This document shows positions 1 through 10,276 of a DNA stretch of 64,000 nucleotides, piece by piece. The translations under genes were made by a program, and so were the position numbers. Under the pieces are notes generated by a model that was not told the origin of the DNA, did no database searches, and worked only from the letters and a program-made list of their open reading frames with translations. Source of the stretch: Rheinheimera sp. UJ63 (GTDB lineage: Bacteria; Pseudomonadota; Gammaproteobacteria; Enterobacterales; Alteromonadaceae); NCBI RefSeq assembly GCF_021568285.1, contig NZ_JAKGTQ010000004.1:186001-250000 (forward strand). The letters are read 5' to 3'. The first letter of the stretch is position 1, and every line of letters starts with the position of its first letter.

Positions 1-615
1 GAATTAGCGCGAGTTATCCCCGTAATCAGCGCTTTACGCCAACGTTTTGATTGTGCCATTTCGATTGATACCAGTAAAGCTGAGGTGATGTCAGCGGCCG
101 TTCAGGCTGGCGCCGATATGATTAATGATGTCTGTGCTTTGCAAGCTCCGGCGGCGCTAGAAACTGCCGCTGCGTTGCAAGTTCCCGTTTGCATTATGCA
201 TATGCAAGGGGCGCCTCGTACCATGCAACATGATCCACAATATGAGCAACTGGTACCTGAAGTACTGGCGTTTTTATTGGCCAGAGCCGAGGCATGTCAG
301 CAAGCGGGCATTCCTGCGAGTCAAATTGTGCTCGATCCTGGTTTTGGTTTTGGTAAAACCTTAGCGCATAATTATCAGTTGTTAGCCGCATTAGATCAAT
401 TTGTGGCAAGCGGTTATGCGGTGCTTGCCGGTATGTCACGTAAAAGTATGATTGGCCAGTTACTAGGGTTACCAACGTCAGAAAGGCTTGCTGGCAGTCT
501 TGCATGTGCCAGCTTAGCGGCTTATGCTGGCGCACAAATTATTCGTGTGCATGATGTTAAAGAAAGTGTGCAAGCAGTACGCGTTGCTGCTGCGGCCCGT
601 TATGGAGTTAAATAA
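1..615 (+). CDS. folP: Dihydropteroate synthase, 5' truncated by window edge
   Basis: Condenses the pterin pyrophosphate with p-aminobenzoate in cytosolic folate synthesis. The frame is open from base 1 (reading [16 protein letters not shown]), so the gene begins upstream and only the C-terminal 204 residues or so are visible. Family signatures are present: SIDTSKAEV on the strand carrying the conserved Asp, [15 protein letters not shown] with the conserved Lys, and SRKSMIG near the end. The internal ATG at 85 is not a plausible start because these motifs extend upstream of it. The stop overlaps the glmM start (TAATG), the same folP-glmM coupling as in E. coli. Confident call; only the N-terminal part cannot be judged. 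Confidence 0.95.
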   Translation, partial: ELARVIPVISALRQRFDCAISIDTSKAEVMSAAVQAGADMINDVCALQAPAALETAAALQVPVCIMHMQGAPRTMQHDPQYEQLVPEVLAFLLARAEACQQAGIPASQIVLDPGFGFGKTLAHNYQLLAALDQFVASGYAVLAGMSRKSMIGQLLGLPTSERLAGSLACASLAAYAGAQIIRVHDVKESVQAVRVAAAARYGVK

Positions 616-1949
616 TGACAAGAAAATATTTTGGAACTGATGGTGTACGCGGTCGCGTTGGTGAATTTCCTATTACCCCTGAATTTGCCATGAAATTGGG
701 TTGGGCCGCGGGTCGAGTATTATCTCAGCGCGGTACACGCAAAGTATTGATCGGTAAAGATACGCGCATTTCAGGTTATTTATTAGAAACGGCATTAGAA
801 GCAGGCTTAATTGCCGCCGGTATTGATGTGCGCTTATTGGGCCCAATGCCCACACCTGCCGTCGCCTATTTAACGCGAACTTTCCGGGCCGAAGCCGGTA
901 TCGTGATCAGTGCTTCACACAACCCTTATTATGACAATGGCATTAAGTTTTTCTCCGCTGATGGTATGAAACTGGCGGATGAAATTGAATTGGCGATTGA
1001 GCACGAGCTTGAACAACCGATGATTTGTGAATCGTCAGAAAAGCTCGGTAAAGCAGAGCGTATCAATGATGCGGCGGGTCGTTATATCGAATTCTGTAAA
1101 AGCCACCTTAACAACAACTTGTCGCTCAGTGGGTTAAAAATCGTCATCGATTGTGCTCATGGAGCAACTTACCATATTGCGCCTGCGGTTTTTAAAGAAC
1201 TGGGTGCTGAAGTTATCGCGATCGGCTGTAAGCCAGATGGTTTAAATATTAATGAGCAGTGCGGCGCAACCCATACTGATTTATTACGTGCAACCGTGTT
1301 AGAAAAACAAGCTGATCTGGGTATTGCCTATGATGGCGATGGTGATCGCGTGATGATGGTCGATCAACATGGTCGCGTGCTTGATGGTGATGAGATTGTT
1401 TATATCATTGCGCGTGCTGCGAAAGAAGCCGGTACATTAAAAGGCGGCGTAGTCGGGACCTTAATGAGCAATATGGGTTTAGAGCTGGCTTTAGCTAAAT
1501 TAGATATTCCGTTTGCGCGCAGTGCCGTAGGTGATCGTTACGTTATGGAATTACTCCGAGAAAAGAACTGGCGCATTGGCGGTGAAAACTCAGGCCATGT
1601 GTTAAATCTTGATTACACCTGCACCGGTGATGGCATTATTGCCTCACTTCAAGTCCTCACTGCCATGCTCTCTAGCGGCAAAAGCTTGGCGCAATTGATG
1701 AGCGATATGCGTAAGTTACCGCAGGTACTGGTTAACGTGAAATTTGCTAAAGGTTCTACGCCATTAGATAAAGTTAACGTAAAAGAATGTATTGCTGCAG
1801 TAGAGCGCGATTTGGCAGGAAAGGGCCGCGTGCTGATCCGTAAATCAGGTACCGAGCCATTGATCCGCGTGATGGTTGAAGGCGAGGATGCCGACACCGT
1901 TCGCCAATATGCTGAAAAAATTGCTGATGCGGTAAAAATTGCCAGTTAA
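615..1949 (+). CDS. glmM: Phosphoglucosamine mutase
   Basis: Interconverts glucosamine-6-phosphate and glucosamine-1-phosphate on the route to UDP-GlcNAc for peptidoglycan and LPS. At 444 aa it has the usual family length. Seen in order: the FGTDGVRG opening, the phosphoserine loop SASHNP with the catalytic Ser at residue 101, the metal-binding DGDGDR loop near residue 240, the sugar-binding GGENSGH loop and the C-terminal phosphate-binding [12 protein letters not shown]. The start codon overlaps the folP stop, indicating translational coupling. After the stop there is a hairpin without a U-tract, then tpiA. Confidence 0.97.
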   Translation: MTRKYFGTDGVRGRVGEFPITPEFAMKLGWAAGRVLSQRGTRKVLIGKDTRISGYLLETALEAGLIAAGIDVRLLGPMPTPAVAYLTRTFRAEAGIVISASHNPYYDNGIKFFSADGMKLADEIELAIEHELEQPMICESSEKLGKAERINDAAGRYIEFCKSHLNNNLSLSGLKIVIDCAHGATYHIAPAVFKELGAEVIAIGCKPDGLNINEQCGATHTDLLRATVLEKQADLGIAYDGDGDRVMMVDQHGRVLDGDEIVYIIARAAKEAGTLKGGVVGTLMSNMGLELALAKLDIPFARSAVGDRYVMELLREKNWRIGGENSGHVLNLDYTCTGDGIIASLQVLTAMLSSGKSLAQLMSDMRKLPQVLVNVKFAKGSTPLDKVNVKECIAAVERDLAGKGRVLIRKSGTEPLIRVMVEGEDADTVRQYAEKIADAVKIAS

Positions 1950-1970
1950 GATCAGTTAATAAATAGACAA

Positions 1971-1992
1971 TTAGCCGCGTTGTCGCGGCTAA
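1971..1992. other. Hairpin between glmM and tpiA
   Basis: A perfect 9-bp inverted repeat (TTAGCCGCG and CGCGGCTAA, 4-nt loop) lies in the 104-bp gap after glmM. No T-run follows on either strand, so it is not a clear intrinsic terminator. It could be an mRNA-stabilising or Rho-related hairpin. Confidence 0.5.
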
Positions 1993-2053
1993 AGCTTGTT
2001 CTAAAGCAGAAGCTTAGTTACTATCAACAGGTGTAAGCTAAGGATACTGCCTA

Positions 2054-2791
2054 ATGTCACGTAAAAAGCTTGTTGCCGCCAATTGGAAAATGAATGGCTC
2101 ATCAGCGCTGATCAATACGATCAGCACAACATTGCAATCAATAGCACCGCAAGTGGATATTTTAATTTGCCCTCCCGCTACGTTGTTAAGCGCTTTTCCA
2201 ACAGCGCGTGCTTTTCAGCTGGGTGGTCAAGATATCAGTGCGCATTTAGCGGGTGCCTACACCGGCCAGTTAAGTGCGGAATTGTTGTTAGCGGCAGGCG
2301 CTCGTTATGCGCTAGTAGGGCACTCTGAACGTCGTGAATATCAATTTGAAACTGATCAGCTAATTGCTGCAAAAGTAGCCACTGCAGTCGCTGCAGGCTT
2401 AACACCCCTCTTATGTATTGGTGAAACGTTAGCAGAACGGCAGCAAGAAAAAACCGAGCAGGTTATTGCGAAACAATTAGCAGCAGTGTATGCTTCGCAC
2501 CCCGAATTGCTGCAGAAATCGGTCGTTGCATATGAACCGATTTGGGCGATAGGTACTGGTGAGTCAGCAACACCGGAGCAGGCGCAACAGACACATGCCT
2601 TTATCCGTGCTGAGTTAGCTAAGTATGATGCCGACGCAGCGCAACAGGTGAAAATTTTATATGGTGGCAGTGTTAATGCGGAAAATTGTGCTGCATTATT
2701 TACTCAACCAGACATAGACGGTGCTTTAGTTGGCGGTGCTAGCTTAAAACCCGAAGAATTTGCGCAAATTTGCCTTAGTGCAAAGGAATAA
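2054..2791 (+). CDS. tpiA: Triosephosphate isomerase
   Basis: Interconverts dihydroxyacetone phosphate and glyceraldehyde-3-phosphate in glycolysis and gluconeogenesis, in the cytosol. At 245 aa it has the normal family length. The N-terminal ANWKMNG motif carries the substrate-binding Asn10 and Lys12, the electrophile His90 lies in GHSERR, and the catalytic base Glu161 lies in YEPIWAIGTG, where the flexible loop begins. The phosphate-binding GGSVN and GGASL motifs are near the end. The glmM-tpiA-secG order is common in gammaproteobacteria. Confidence 0.97.
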   Translation: MSRKKLVAANWKMNGSSALINTISTTLQSIAPQVDILICPPATLLSAFPTARAFQLGGQDISAHLAGAYTGQLSAELLLAAGARYALVGHSERREYQFETDQLIAAKVATAVAAGLTPLLCIGETLAERQQEKTEQVIAKQLAAVYASHPELLQKSVVAYEPIWAIGTGESATPEQAQQTHAFIRAELAKYDADAAQQVKILYGGSVNAENCAALFTQPDIDGALVGGASLKPEEFAQICLSAKE

Positions 2792-2793
2792 GC

Positions 2794-3129
2794 ATGTACG
2801 ATTTATTTGTAATTTGTTATTTGTTAGTTTCGCTAGCCCTTATTTTATTAGTGTTAATTCAACACGGTAAAGGCGCTAGCATGGGCGCAGCATTTGGTGC
2901 TGGTGCTTCTGGTACAGTATTTGGTTCAAGCGGTACAGGTAATTTCTTAACGAAAACCACTACCTTTTTGGCAATTTTATTTTTTATGTTGAGCTTAGTA
3001 TTAGGCAACTTAACCGCTAAGCAAAGCAAGCCAGATGATGGCTCAGATTTTTTCCAATCTGTTCCGGTAAGCACCGAACAGGCCCCTGCCAAGAAAGATG
3101 ACGTTAACGACATCCCGGTAGGTAATTAA
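2794..3129 (+). CDS. secG: Protein translocase subunit SecG
   Basis: Small inner-membrane subunit of the SecYEG translocon that assists SecA-driven export. At 111 aa it shows the typical layout: a first hydrophobic segment at about residues 3-22, a cytoplasmic Gly/Ala/Ser-rich loop (GKGASMGAAFGAGASGTVFG is the hallmark), a second membrane segment at about 52-72, and a variable charged tail. It follows tpiA after 2 bp and precedes tRNA-Leu(GAG), as in E. coli. Confidence 0.96.
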   Translation: MYDLFVICYLLVSLALILLVLIQHGKGASMGAAFGAGASGTVFGSSGTGNFLTKTTTFLAILFFMLSLVLGNLTAKQSKPDDGSDFFQSVPVSTEQAPAKKDDVNDIPVGN

Positions 3130-3138
3130 GTTTTATAC

Positions 3139-3223
3139 GCCGAGGTGGTGAAATTGGTAGACACGCTATCTTGAGGGGGTAGTGTCTTCGGACGTGCGGG
3201 TTCAAGTCCCGCTCTCGGCACCA
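3139..3223 (+). tRNA. leuU: tRNA-Leu (anticodon GAG)
   Basis: An 85-nt class II tRNA including an encoded CCA. The acceptor GCCGAGG pairs with the 3' CTCGGC-side strand; D-arm, anticodon stem CTATC/GGTAG (one T-G pair), loop TTGAGGG with anticodon GAG, a long variable arm (TGTCTTCGGACG) and the TTCAAGT T-loop are all visible. E. coli leuU, also GAG, occupies the same position after secG. Confidence 0.96.
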
Positions 3224-3287
3224 AATTAACGTAAGCAGTAGCTTGCGCTATCAGTACAGGCACTATATAATGTGCACCAGTTACGGA

Positions 3288-3364
<77 letters not shown>

Positions 3365-3390
3365 ACTTTCAGTTTAAACTTATTACTAAC

Positions 3391-3406
3391 AGTTGTTGTA
3401 ACAACT
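3391..3406. other. Perfect palindrome in the metY-rimP spacer
   Basis: AGTTGTTGTAACAACT has 7-bp arms around a 2-bp centre. It sits 27 bp after the initiator tRNA in the 286-bp spacer before rimP. It may be an operator-like site or chance. The rest of 3407-3556 shows no ORF or clear structure. Confidence 0.3.
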
Positions 3407-3556
3407 CTTTATCTCAACAGTTTAGACTCACTGCTACAAGCTTAATAAGTTTTTGAAAGGGGTTTCGTAACAGCGGTCGTAGATGTTGATACAACTCCCG
3501 CCCTATTAAATATTCATTGCGCATTGGCGATATGCGTAATGATTGGATGTGAATTC

Positions 3557-3579
3557 GCCCCGCTTGTTCGGGGCTTTTT
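3557..3579 (+). terminator. Intrinsic terminator after the tRNAs
   Basis: Stem GCCCCG/CGGGGC with loop CTTGTT, followed directly by five T residues on the plus strand. It is the first of two terminators between the initiator tRNA and rimP. Confidence 0.85.
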
Positions 3580-3606
3580 CGTATCTGGAGTTAGTGTTTA
3601 TGCAGT

Positions 3607-3629
3607 AATGGGCGCTTTGCCCATTTTTT
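3607..3629 (+). terminator. Second intrinsic terminator just upstream of rimP
   Basis: Stem AATGGGC/GCCCATT with loop GCTTT and a T-run at 3624-3629. It ends 12 bp before the rimP Shine-Dalgarno. A terminator this close to a ribosome-binding site can act as an attenuator in the rimP-nusA leader. Confidence 0.75.
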
Positions 3630-3650
3630 ATTTGTGTTTCGGAGGTTTTT

Positions 3651-4106
3651 TTGGCTAAACAAGAACAGCAACTAACAGAGCTGCTGACGCCGACTGTGGA
3701 GACAGCCGGTTATCAATTGTGGGGTATCGAACTGGTGCGAGCCGGTCGTCATACCACACTGAGAGTGTTTATCGATAAAGCAGATGGCATTACAGTCGAA
3801 GACTGTGCCCTGATCAGTCGAGAAATCAGCGCTTTGCTGGATGTTGAGGATCCAATCCCAACAGAGTATACCCTCGAAGTATCTTCACCAGGCTTGGATC
3901 GGCCGTTGTTCACCGAAGCACAATTCACCCAATATGTTGGCCATAAACTTGAGGTTAAATTAACGATACCTCAAGACAGTCGACGTAAATTCAAAGGGTT
4001 ACTAACAAGCTTCGATGGCGACATGTTAGTAATGGAAGTGGATGGCAAACCCTATAGTTTGCTTTTCGATAATATTGATAAAGCAAACGTGGTACCGGTT
4101 TTTTAA
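3651..4106 (+). CDS. rimP: Ribosome maturation factor RimP
   Basis: Needed for late assembly of the 30S subunit. At 151 aa it has the normal length, with the N-terminal alpha/beta domain (GIELVRAGRHTTLRVFID) and the SSPGLDRPL signature that opens the C-terminal SH3-like domain. The start is a TTG at 3651, supported by a GGAGG ribosome-binding site at 3641-3645 and by the conserved MAKQE-type N-terminus. It is the first gene of the rimP-nusA-infB-rbfA-truB transcription unit. Confidence 0.95.
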   Translation: MAKQEQQLTELLTPTVETAGYQLWGIELVRAGRHTTLRVFIDKADGITVEDCALISREISALLDVEDPIPTEYTLEVSSPGLDRPLFTEAQFTQYVGHKLEVKLTIPQDSRRKFKGLLTSFDGDMLVMEVDGKPYSLLFDNIDKANVVPVF

Positions 4107-4139
4107 GCGTCCCGGGTTAGCGTCAAAGCGAGGCATATA

Positions 4140-5636
4140 ATGGCAAAAGAGATATTATTAGTTGTTGATGCGGTTTCAAATGAAAAATCAGTGCCACGGG
4201 AAAAGATTTTCCAAGCACTGGAGTTTGCATTAGCCGCCGCCACTAAAAAGAAAAATGAAGGCGATATTGAAGTTCGGGTTAGCATCGATCGCAAAACCGG
4301 TAGTTATGACACTTTCCGCCGCTGGGAAGTGATCGCAGATGATGCCGTCATGGAACACCCATACCGTGAAATGACCTTTTCAGCAGCACAGTATGATGAG
4401 CCAAACATTAAGTTAGGTGATTTTGTTGAAGAGCAAATCGACTCTGTCGAATTTGACCGTATCACCACGCAAATGGCGAAACAAGTTATCGTACAAAAAG
4501 TACGTGAAGCTGAACGTTCACAGGTTGTTGAAGCGTATATCGACCAAGTGGGTGAGCTAGTCACCGGCGTGGTTAAAAAAGTGAATCGTGAAAGTATTAT
4601 CGTCGATTTAGGTAACAACGCTGAAGCCATGTTACCACGCGAAGAAATGTTACCGCGTGAAACCTATCGCCCAGGTGACCGCATTCGTACGTTATTATTT
4701 GATGTAAAACCAGAAGCTCGTGGTGCACAGCTGTTTTTAAGCCGTGCTAAGCCAGAAGTGCTGTTAGAGTTGTTCCGCATTGAAGTGCCAGAAATTGGCG
4801 AAGAAATGATAGAACTTCGCGGCGCAGCGCGCGATCCCGGTTCACGTGCCAAGATTGCTGTTAAAAGTAATGACCGTCGCATTGATCCCGTGGGTGCTTG
4901 TGTTGGTATGCGTGGTTCACGTGTTCAAGCCGTATCAAACGAATTAGGTGGTGAGCGGGTTGATATCGTGTTGTATGACGATAACGATGCTCAATTTGTG
5001 ATTAACGCCATGGCGCCAGCTGAAGTTGCTTCTATCATTGTTGATGAAGATGCTCACTCTATGGATATCGCTGTTGAAGAGTCAAATCTGGCGATGGCGA
5101 TTGGTCGTAATGGTCAAAACGTGCGTTTAGCAAGCCAATTAACAGGTTGGGAACTGAACGTTATGTCAGTTGCTGCCATGAAAGCGAAGCATCAAGAAGA
5201 AACGGCTAAAGTTCGTCAGGTATTTATGGACGCACTTGAAATCGATGAAGACTTTGCTGATGTGCTGGTTGACGAAGGTTTCTCTACGCTAGAAGAAGTG
5301 GCTTACGTGCCTATTAGCGAATTGTTGTCAATCGATGGTTTAGATGAAGAAACGGTTGAGTTACTGCGTAACCGCGCCAAAGATATTCTGACCACACGCG
5401 CACTGGCCAGTGAAGAATCACTGGAAGATGCCAAGCCAACAGAACAATTGTTGGCCTTAGAATGTTTAGATACGCATACCGCTTATGTTATCGCCAGCAA
5501 AGGGGTGACCACCCTGGATGATTTGGCTGAACTGGGTGTGGATGATTTATTAGAATTAGTTGAAATGACAGAAGATAAAGCTGCAGAGTTAATAATGGCT
5601 GCTCGTAATATTGTCTGGTTTAATGAAAGTAACTGA
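4140..5636 (+). CDS. nusA: Transcription elongation/termination factor NusA
   Basis: Binds RNA polymerase and nascent RNA, promoting pausing, termination and antitermination. At 498 aa it has the gammaproteobacterial layout: an N-terminal RNAP-binding domain (about 1-125), an S1 domain (about 135-200, [16 protein letters not shown]), two KH domains ([14 protein letters not shown] and [12 protein letters not shown]) and two C-terminal acidic helix-hairpin-helix repeats (about 365-420 and 440-495). The last two are absent from many other bacteria. It lies 33 bp after rimP and 25 bp before infB. Confidence 0.98.
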   Translation: MAKEILLVVDAVSNEKSVPREKIFQALEFALAAATKKKNEGDIEVRVSIDRKTGSYDTFRRWEVIADDAVMEHPYREMTFSAAQYDEPNIKLGDFVEEQIDSVEFDRITTQMAKQVIVQKVREAERSQVVEAYIDQVGELVTGVVKKVNRESIIVDLGNNAEAMLPREEMLPRETYRPGDRIRTLLFDVKPEARGAQLFLSRAKPEVLLELFRIEVPEIGEEMIELRGAARDPGSRAKIAVKSNDRRIDPVGACVGMRGSRVQAVSNELGGERVDIVLYDDNDAQFVINAMAPAEVASIIVDEDAHSMDIAVEESNLAMAIGRNGQNVRLASQLTGWELNVMSVAAMKAKHQEETAKVRQVFMDALEIDEDFADVLVDEGFSTLEEVAYVPISELLSIDGLDEETVELLRNRAKDILTTRALASEESLEDAKPTEQLLALECLDTHTAYVIASKGVTTLDDLAELGVDDLLELVEMTEDKAAELIMAARNIVWFNESN

Positions 5637-5661
5637 GTAGTCAACGGAGGTAACAACACAA

Positions 5662-8346
5662 ATGGCAGAAGTCACCATAGAAAAGCTGGCCAGTGATGTC
5701 GGTACAACTGTTGATCGGTTAGTCCAACAATTTGCTGATGCAGGTATTACCAAGGCCAAAGGCCAATCGGTAACTGAAGAAGAGAAAAAACAATTGCTAG
5801 AGCACTTGAGCAAAGCCCATGGCGGAAAAGCGCCTGAGCCAGCCAAGTTAACGCTGAAGCGCAAAGAAAAGAGCACCTTGAGTGTAGCAGGCGGCGCAGG
5901 CCGTAACCGTGAGATCCAGGTTGAAGTGCGTAAGCAAAAAACCTTTATCAAAAAACCGGTTGTTGATGCTGAAACATTGAAAGCGCAAGAAGAAGCGCGT
6001 TTAGCTGAAGAAAAAGCCAATGCTGAAGCCAACCGTGCTCGTCAAGAAGCGGAACAAAAAGCCCGTGAAATAGAAGCGGCTAAAGCGAAAGAAGAAGCGG
6101 AACGCAAAGCCGCTGAAGCGAAAAAACGCGAAGAAGCCAAGCAAGCACAATTATTAAAAGACGATCCGGAAGAAGCGGCTCGTCGTGCAGCGAAAGAAGA
6201 AGCGCGCAAAGAAGCTGAACATATTCGTCAGCAACAAGAAGCTGAATCACTGCGTAAGCTAGAAGAAGAAGCCAAGAAGCAAGCTGAAGCCGCGCGTAAA
6301 TTAGCGGAAGAAAACGGCGAGCGTTGGGCTTTAGAAGAAAAAGCGAAGTCGACTGAAAAAGACGATTATCACTTAACCAGTAATGAATTTGCCAAGCAAG
6401 CTGAAGACGAAGTGGACGCCAAAGAAGAGCGTGCCGGTCGTCGTGGTGTGGGTAAAAAAGCCCCACCAGCTAAAGGTAAAAAGAAAGACGATGGTAACGA
6501 TAAAGAAGCCTTTAATCGTGCTAATCGCCACACCAAGAAAAAGAAAACGCCTACCAGTATGCAGCATGGCTTTAATAAGCCGGCACAACCTGTTGAGCGT
6601 GATGTGAAAATTGGTGAGACCATTACGGTTGCTGAGCTGGCCTCGAAAATGGCCGTTAAAGCTTCAGAAGTGATTAAGGCGATGATGAAGATGGGCGCTA
6701 TGGCGACTATCAACCAAGTTATCGACCAAGAAACTGCCGCGATCGTTTGTGAAGAGATGGGTCATAAATTTACCCTGACGAAAGAAAACGAGTTAGAAGA
6801 AGCGGTTATGTCTGATCGTGAAGGTCAGGGCGAATTAGAATCACGTGCGCCGGTTGTGACTGTTATGGGTCACGTTGACCATGGTAAAACCTCATTACTG
6901 GATTACATCCGTAAAGCGAAAGTGGCTGCAGGCGAAGCCGGTGGTATTACTCAGCATATCGGTGCTTATCACGTAGAAACTGAACGTGGCATGGTGACTT
7001 TCCTTGATACACCCGGTCACGCGGCCTTCACTTCAATGCGGGCTCGTGGTGCGAAAGCAACCGATATCGTTATCTTAGTTGTTGCGGCGGACGATGGCGT
7101 AATGCCACAAACTCGCGAAGCTATCCAACATGCTAAAGCCGGTAACGTGCCTTTAGTGGTTGCGGTGAACAAGATTGATAAGCCTTCAGCGGATCCAGAT
7201 CGGGTACGTAATGAATTATCACAGTTCGATGTTATTTCAGAAGATTGGGGTGGCGATACACAGTTCGTTCCAGTATCTGCAAAAACAGGTGAAGGTATTG
7301 ATGATCTGTTAGAAGCGATCCTGAACCAAGCCGAATTGTTAGAACTGAAAGCCGTACATAAAGGTTTAGGTCGTGGTGTGGTTATTGAATCACGCTTAGA
7401 CAAAGGCCGTGGTCCTGTGGCGTCTATCCTGGTTCAGGAAGGCACCTTAAAGCAAGGCGATGTCGTGCTGTGTGGTTTTGAATATGGCCGTGTGCGGGCA
7501 ATGCGTGACGAAAACGGTAAAGAAATCAAAACTGCTGGGCCGTCAATTCCTGTTGAGATCTTAGGTTTATCTGGCGTACCAGAAGCCGGTGACGAAGTCA
7601 CCGTGGTGAAAGATGAGCGTAAAGCCCGTGAAGTGGCCTTGTATCGTCAAGGTAAATTCCGTGATGTGAAACTGGCTCGTCAGCAGAAATCTAAACTGGA
7701 AAACATGTTTGCTAACATGACGGAAGGTGACGTTTCTGAGCTGAATATCGTTCTGAAAGGTGACGTACAAGGTTCGGTGCAAGCGATCACTGAATCCTTG
7801 ATGAAGTTGTCTACAGACGAAGTGAAGGTTCGGATTGTTGGCTCAGGCGTGGGTGGTATTACTGAAACTGACGTGACCTTGGCTGCTGCATCATCAGCAA
7901 TCGTCATTGGTTTCAACGTACGTGCCGATGGTACTGCGCGCAAACTGGTTGAAGAAGAAGGCTTAGATTTACGTTATTACAGCATCATTTATGAACTGTT
8001 AGACGAAGTCAGAGCGGCGATGACGGGTATGTTAGCACCAGAGTTTAAACAGCAAATCATTGGTTTAGCACAGGTTCGTGACGTATTCCGTTCACCGAAG
8101 TTTGGCGCTGTTGCAGGCTGTATGGTTACCGAAGGCTTAATCAAGCGTAATGCCCCAATTCGCGTACTGCGTGATAACGTGGTCATTTTCGAAGGTGAGC
8201 TAGAATCACTGCGTCGCTTTAAAGACGACGTGAACGAAGTTAGAAATGGCTTTGAATGTGGTATCGGTGTGAAGAACTATAACGATGTGCGCGAAGGCGA
8301 TCAGATCGAAGTGTTCGAGACTATTCAGGTCGAACGTACTCTATAA
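5662..8346 (+). CDS. infB: Translation initiation factor IF-2
   Basis: GTPase that brings initiator fMet-tRNA to the 30S subunit and promotes subunit joining. At 894 aa it shows an IF2_N domain (about 1-50), the KEKSTLSV-type linker, a long Glu/Ala/Lys/Arg-rich coiled region (about 100-235), a second IF2_N domain (about 315-365) and the G domain with G1 GHVDHGKT at 403-410, G3 DTPGH at 449-453 and NKID at 503-506. The C-terminal beta-barrel and fMet-tRNA binding domains follow. The start is preceded by GGAGG. Shorter IF2 isoforms from internal starts, known in E. coli, cannot be judged here. Confidence 0.98.
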   Translation: MAEVTIEKLASDVGTTVDRLVQQFADAGITKAKGQSVTEEEKKQLLEHLSKAHGGKAPEPAKLTLKRKEKSTLSVAGGAGRNREIQVEVRKQKTFIKKPVVDAETLKAQEEARLAEEKANAEANRARQEAEQKAREIEAAKAKEEAERKAAEAKKREEAKQAQLLKDDPEEAARRAAKEEARKEAEHIRQQQEAESLRKLEEEAKKQAEAARKLAEENGERWALEEKAKSTEKDDYHLTSNEFAKQAEDEVDAKEERAGRRGVGKKAPPAKGKKKDDGNDKEAFNRANRHTKKKKTPTSMQHGFNKPAQPVERDVKIGETITVAELASKMAVKASEVIKAMMKMGAMATINQVIDQETAAIVCEEMGHKFTLTKENELEEAVMSDREGQGELESRAPVVTVMGHVDHGKTSLLDYIRKAKVAAGEAGGITQHIGAYHVETERGMVTFLDTPGHAAFTSMRARGAKATDIVILVVAADDGVMPQTREAIQHAKAGNVPLVVAVNKIDKPSADPDRVRNELSQFDVISEDWGGDTQFVPVSAKTGEGIDDLLEAILNQAELLELKAVHKGLGRGVVIESRLDKGRGPVASILVQEGTLKQGDVVLCGFEYGRVRAMRDENGKEIKTAGPSIPVEILGLSGVPEAGDEVTVVKDERKAREVALYRQGKFRDVKLARQQKSKLENMFANMTEGDVSELNIVLKGDVQGSVQAITESLMKLSTDEVKVRIVGSGVGGITETDVTLAAASSAIVIGFNVRADGTARKLVEEEGLDLRYYSIIYELLDEVRAAMTGMLAPEFKQQIIGLAQVRDVFRSPKFGAVAGCMVTEGLIKRNAPIRVLRDNVVIFEGELESLRRFKDDVNEVRNGFECGIGVKNYNDVREGDQIEVFETIQVERTL

Positions 8347-8367
8347 TAGATGACGTGACACGTTAAT

Positions 8368-8390
8368 ACAGGGGCACGTGTTGCCCCTGT
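8368..8390 (+). terminator. Hairpin between infB and rbfA, weak terminator
   Basis: Perfect 9-bp stem ACAGGGGCA/TGCCCCTGT with loop CGTGT. The following TGTGTTTATG has only an interrupted T-tract, so termination may be partial, or this may be a processing or stability hairpin inside the operon. Confidence 0.45.
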
Positions 8391-8452
8391 TGTGTTTATG
8401 CCAATATGACTCAGTGGCAAAAATGCTGAGCAGGGCAACAAGGAAATAAGGT

Positions 8453-8887
8453 ATGGCCAAAGAATTTTCCCGGGTAGACCGGCTTTCACAGCAAGTGAAA
8501 AAAGAAATGGCGGTGATCCTGCAACGTGAGATTAAAGATCCACGCTTGCACACCATGATCACCGTCTCTGATGTTGAAGTGTCTCGCGATTTATCGCATG
8601 CCAAGGTATTTGTCACCTTTTTAGGTATGGATAACGAGAAAGTCGAAGACAACTTAAAGATTTTGAATGATGCCGCCGGTTACGTGCGCAGTTTAATTGG
8701 TAAACGTATTGAAACGCGCATCGTGCCACACATTCGTTTTGCTTTTGATCAGTCGCTAAACGAAGGTATCCGGATGGCCACCTTGGTGGCATCGGTACGG
8801 CAAGAAGATCAACGTAAACGCCAAGAAATCGGTCACAACGACGATGAGCCAGCGCCAGATCAGCGTAAAGGCGGCGAGGAAGAGTAA
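8453..8887 (+). CDS. rbfA: 30S ribosome-binding factor A
   Basis: Single-KH-domain factor that binds the 5' helix of 16S rRNA during cold-sensitive 30S maturation. At 144 aa it has the usual length. The conserved stretches [36 protein letters not shown] and the C-terminal [12 protein letters not shown] are present, followed by a charged tail. Its stop overlaps the truB start (TAATG), so the two are probably translationally coupled. Confidence 0.96.
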   Translation: MAKEFSRVDRLSQQVKKEMAVILQREIKDPRLHTMITVSDVEVSRDLSHAKVFVTFLGMDNEKVEDNLKILNDAAGYVRSLIGKRIETRIVPHIRFAFDQSLNEGIRMATLVASVRQEDQRKRQEIGHNDDEPAPDQRKGGEEE

Positions 8888-9807
8888 TGCGGGCGCGGAA
8901 AAACGCTCGGCAAGTGCATGGTATCTTGTTGTTAGACAAACCTTTAGAAGTGAGCAGTAACGGTATTTTGCAGCGAGTGCGCTGGTTATATCAAGCGGCC
9001 AAAGCCGGCCATACTGGCGCCTTAGATCCGATGGCGTCGGGTTTACTGCCCATTTGTTTTGGTGAAGCCACTAAGTTTAGTCAGTTTTTACTGGATACCG
9101 ATAAAACCTATCAAGTGACTGCCCTGTTTGGTGTTCGTACTAGCACCAGCGATGCTGAAGGGGAAGTGATCAGTGAAAAGCCGGTACAGTTTACTGACAG
9201 CGATCTCGAACAGGCTATGCAAGCGTTGCGAGGTGATATTTTACAAGTGCCGACCATGTTTTCAGCGCTTAAATACCAAGGCCAACCCTTATACAAATAT
9301 GCACGCCAAGGTATTGAAGTTCCGCGCGCGGCACGGCCTATCAGTATTTTTCGTTTCGAGTTAGTCCAGCGTACAGGTGATCGTGCCGATTTTATTGTGC
9401 ATTGCTCTAAAGGGACTTACATTCGCACGTTAATTGATGATTTAGGTGAAGCTTTAGGCTGTGGTGCGCATGTGGCTGCGCTGCATCGGATCCAAGTAGG
9501 TCCTTTTACGGCTGCGCAAATGCTCGCGCCAAGCGCACTGGAACCACTCAACACCGCTGCAGATTGGGCCGCGCTGGACAACTTATTATTGCCGATGGAC
9601 GCGGGTTTAGTTGCTATGCCAGCGTTGACCTTGGATGCTCAGCAAGAGCACGCACTTATGCATGGCCAAACCTGTCAGCTAAGCCATGCCGATATTGACA
9701 GTATTAAACTGTATAATCAGGCGGCACAGTTTATTGGCATTGGCACGATTGAGAGCGGAGAGCTTCGTAGTCGTCGTTTAGTCAATTTATCGTTACTGAG
9801 CGCTTAA
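8887..9807 (+). CDS. truB: tRNA pseudouridine(55) synthase
   Basis: Makes pseudouridine 55 in the T-loop of tRNAs. At 306 aa, it has the N-terminal HGILLLDKP motif and the catalytic Asp47 in HTGALDPMASG, followed by the YQVTALFG and KGTYIRTL segments of the synthase core. A divergent C-terminal PUA-like region is recognisable from about residue 240. The order rbfA-truB-rpsO-pnp is the conserved gammaproteobacterial one. Confidence 0.96.
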   Translation: MRARKNARQVHGILLLDKPLEVSSNGILQRVRWLYQAAKAGHTGALDPMASGLLPICFGEATKFSQFLLDTDKTYQVTALFGVRTSTSDAEGEVISEKPVQFTDSDLEQAMQALRGDILQVPTMFSALKYQGQPLYKYARQGIEVPRAARPISIFRFELVQRTGDRADFIVHCSKGTYIRTLIDDLGEALGCGAHVAALHRIQVGPFTAAQMLAPSALEPLNTAADWAALDNLLLPMDAGLVAMPALTLDAQQEHALMHGQTCQLSHADIDSIKLYNQAAQFIGIGTIESGELRSRRLVNLSLLSA

Positions 9808-9813
9808 CTTACC

Positions 9814-9842
9814 TTGTAAAGCTCGTCAAGGGCGGGTAAAAT
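9814..9842 (+). promoter_or_regulatory. Sigma-70 promoter of rpsO
   Basis: TTGTAA (9814-9819) and TAAAAT (9837-9842) are separated by exactly 17 bp, about 80 bp upstream of the rpsO start. This fits a primary sigma-factor promoter with a leader long enough for the S15 autoregulation known in E. coli. Confidence 0.7.
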
Positions 9843-9920
9843 GCGCAACTGTTTTTGCTGCCGCTGGATGAGTGATCGGCGGTGAGCGTATCTTAGTTCA
9901 CTCACATTTGGAGACATACC

Positions 9921-10190
9921 ATGTCATTAAGCGCTGCCGTTAAGGCACAAATCGTTGCTGATTACGCTGTTAAAGCTGGCGACACCGGTTCACCAGAAGT
10001 ACAGGTTGCCCTGTTAACTGCGTCAATCACTCACCTGCAAGGTCACTTTGCTGAGCACAAACACGATTTCCACTCTCGTCGTGGTTTGTTACGTATGGTT
10101 AGCCAGCGTCGTAAACTTTTAGATTACTTAAAAGGCAAAGACCAGACGCGTTACGCGACTCTGATCGGCCGTTTAGGCTTACGTCGTTAA
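9921..10190 (+). CDS. rpsO: 30S ribosomal protein S15
   Basis: Primary 16S rRNA-binding protein of the 30S platform. At 89 aa it has exactly the usual length, with the [29 protein letters not shown] and LLDYLKGKD motifs. A GGAGA ribosome-binding site precedes the ATG. It has its own promoter upstream and a strong terminator downstream. Confidence 0.98.
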   Translation: MSLSAAVKAQIVADYAVKAGDTGSPEVQVALLTASITHLQGHFAEHKHDFHSRRGLLRMVSQRRKLLDYLKGKDQTRYATLIGRLGLRR

Positions 10191-10208
10191 TTATTAACGC
10201 TGTAATAA

Positions 10209-10234
10209 AAAGAGGCTTTTTAGCCTCTTTTTTT
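10209..10234 (+). terminator. Intrinsic terminator after rpsO
   Basis: Stem AAAGAGGCT/AGCCTCTTT with a TTTT loop and a T-run to 10234, 19 bp after the rpsO stop. Read-through would lead into pnp. Confidence 0.9.
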
Positions 10235-10276
10235 ATGCCTTTTAAAATAAGTTAGTCCAAGTGTTGAACTATCTTT

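Noticed and set aside
1971-1992. Hairpin after glmM as an intrinsic terminator
   Set aside because: No T-tract on either strand; kept only as a hairpin.
6080-6713. Several ORFs antisense to, or in other frames of, the infB Lys/Glu/Ala-rich region
   Set aside because: Composition-driven shadows of the IF-2 coiled region.
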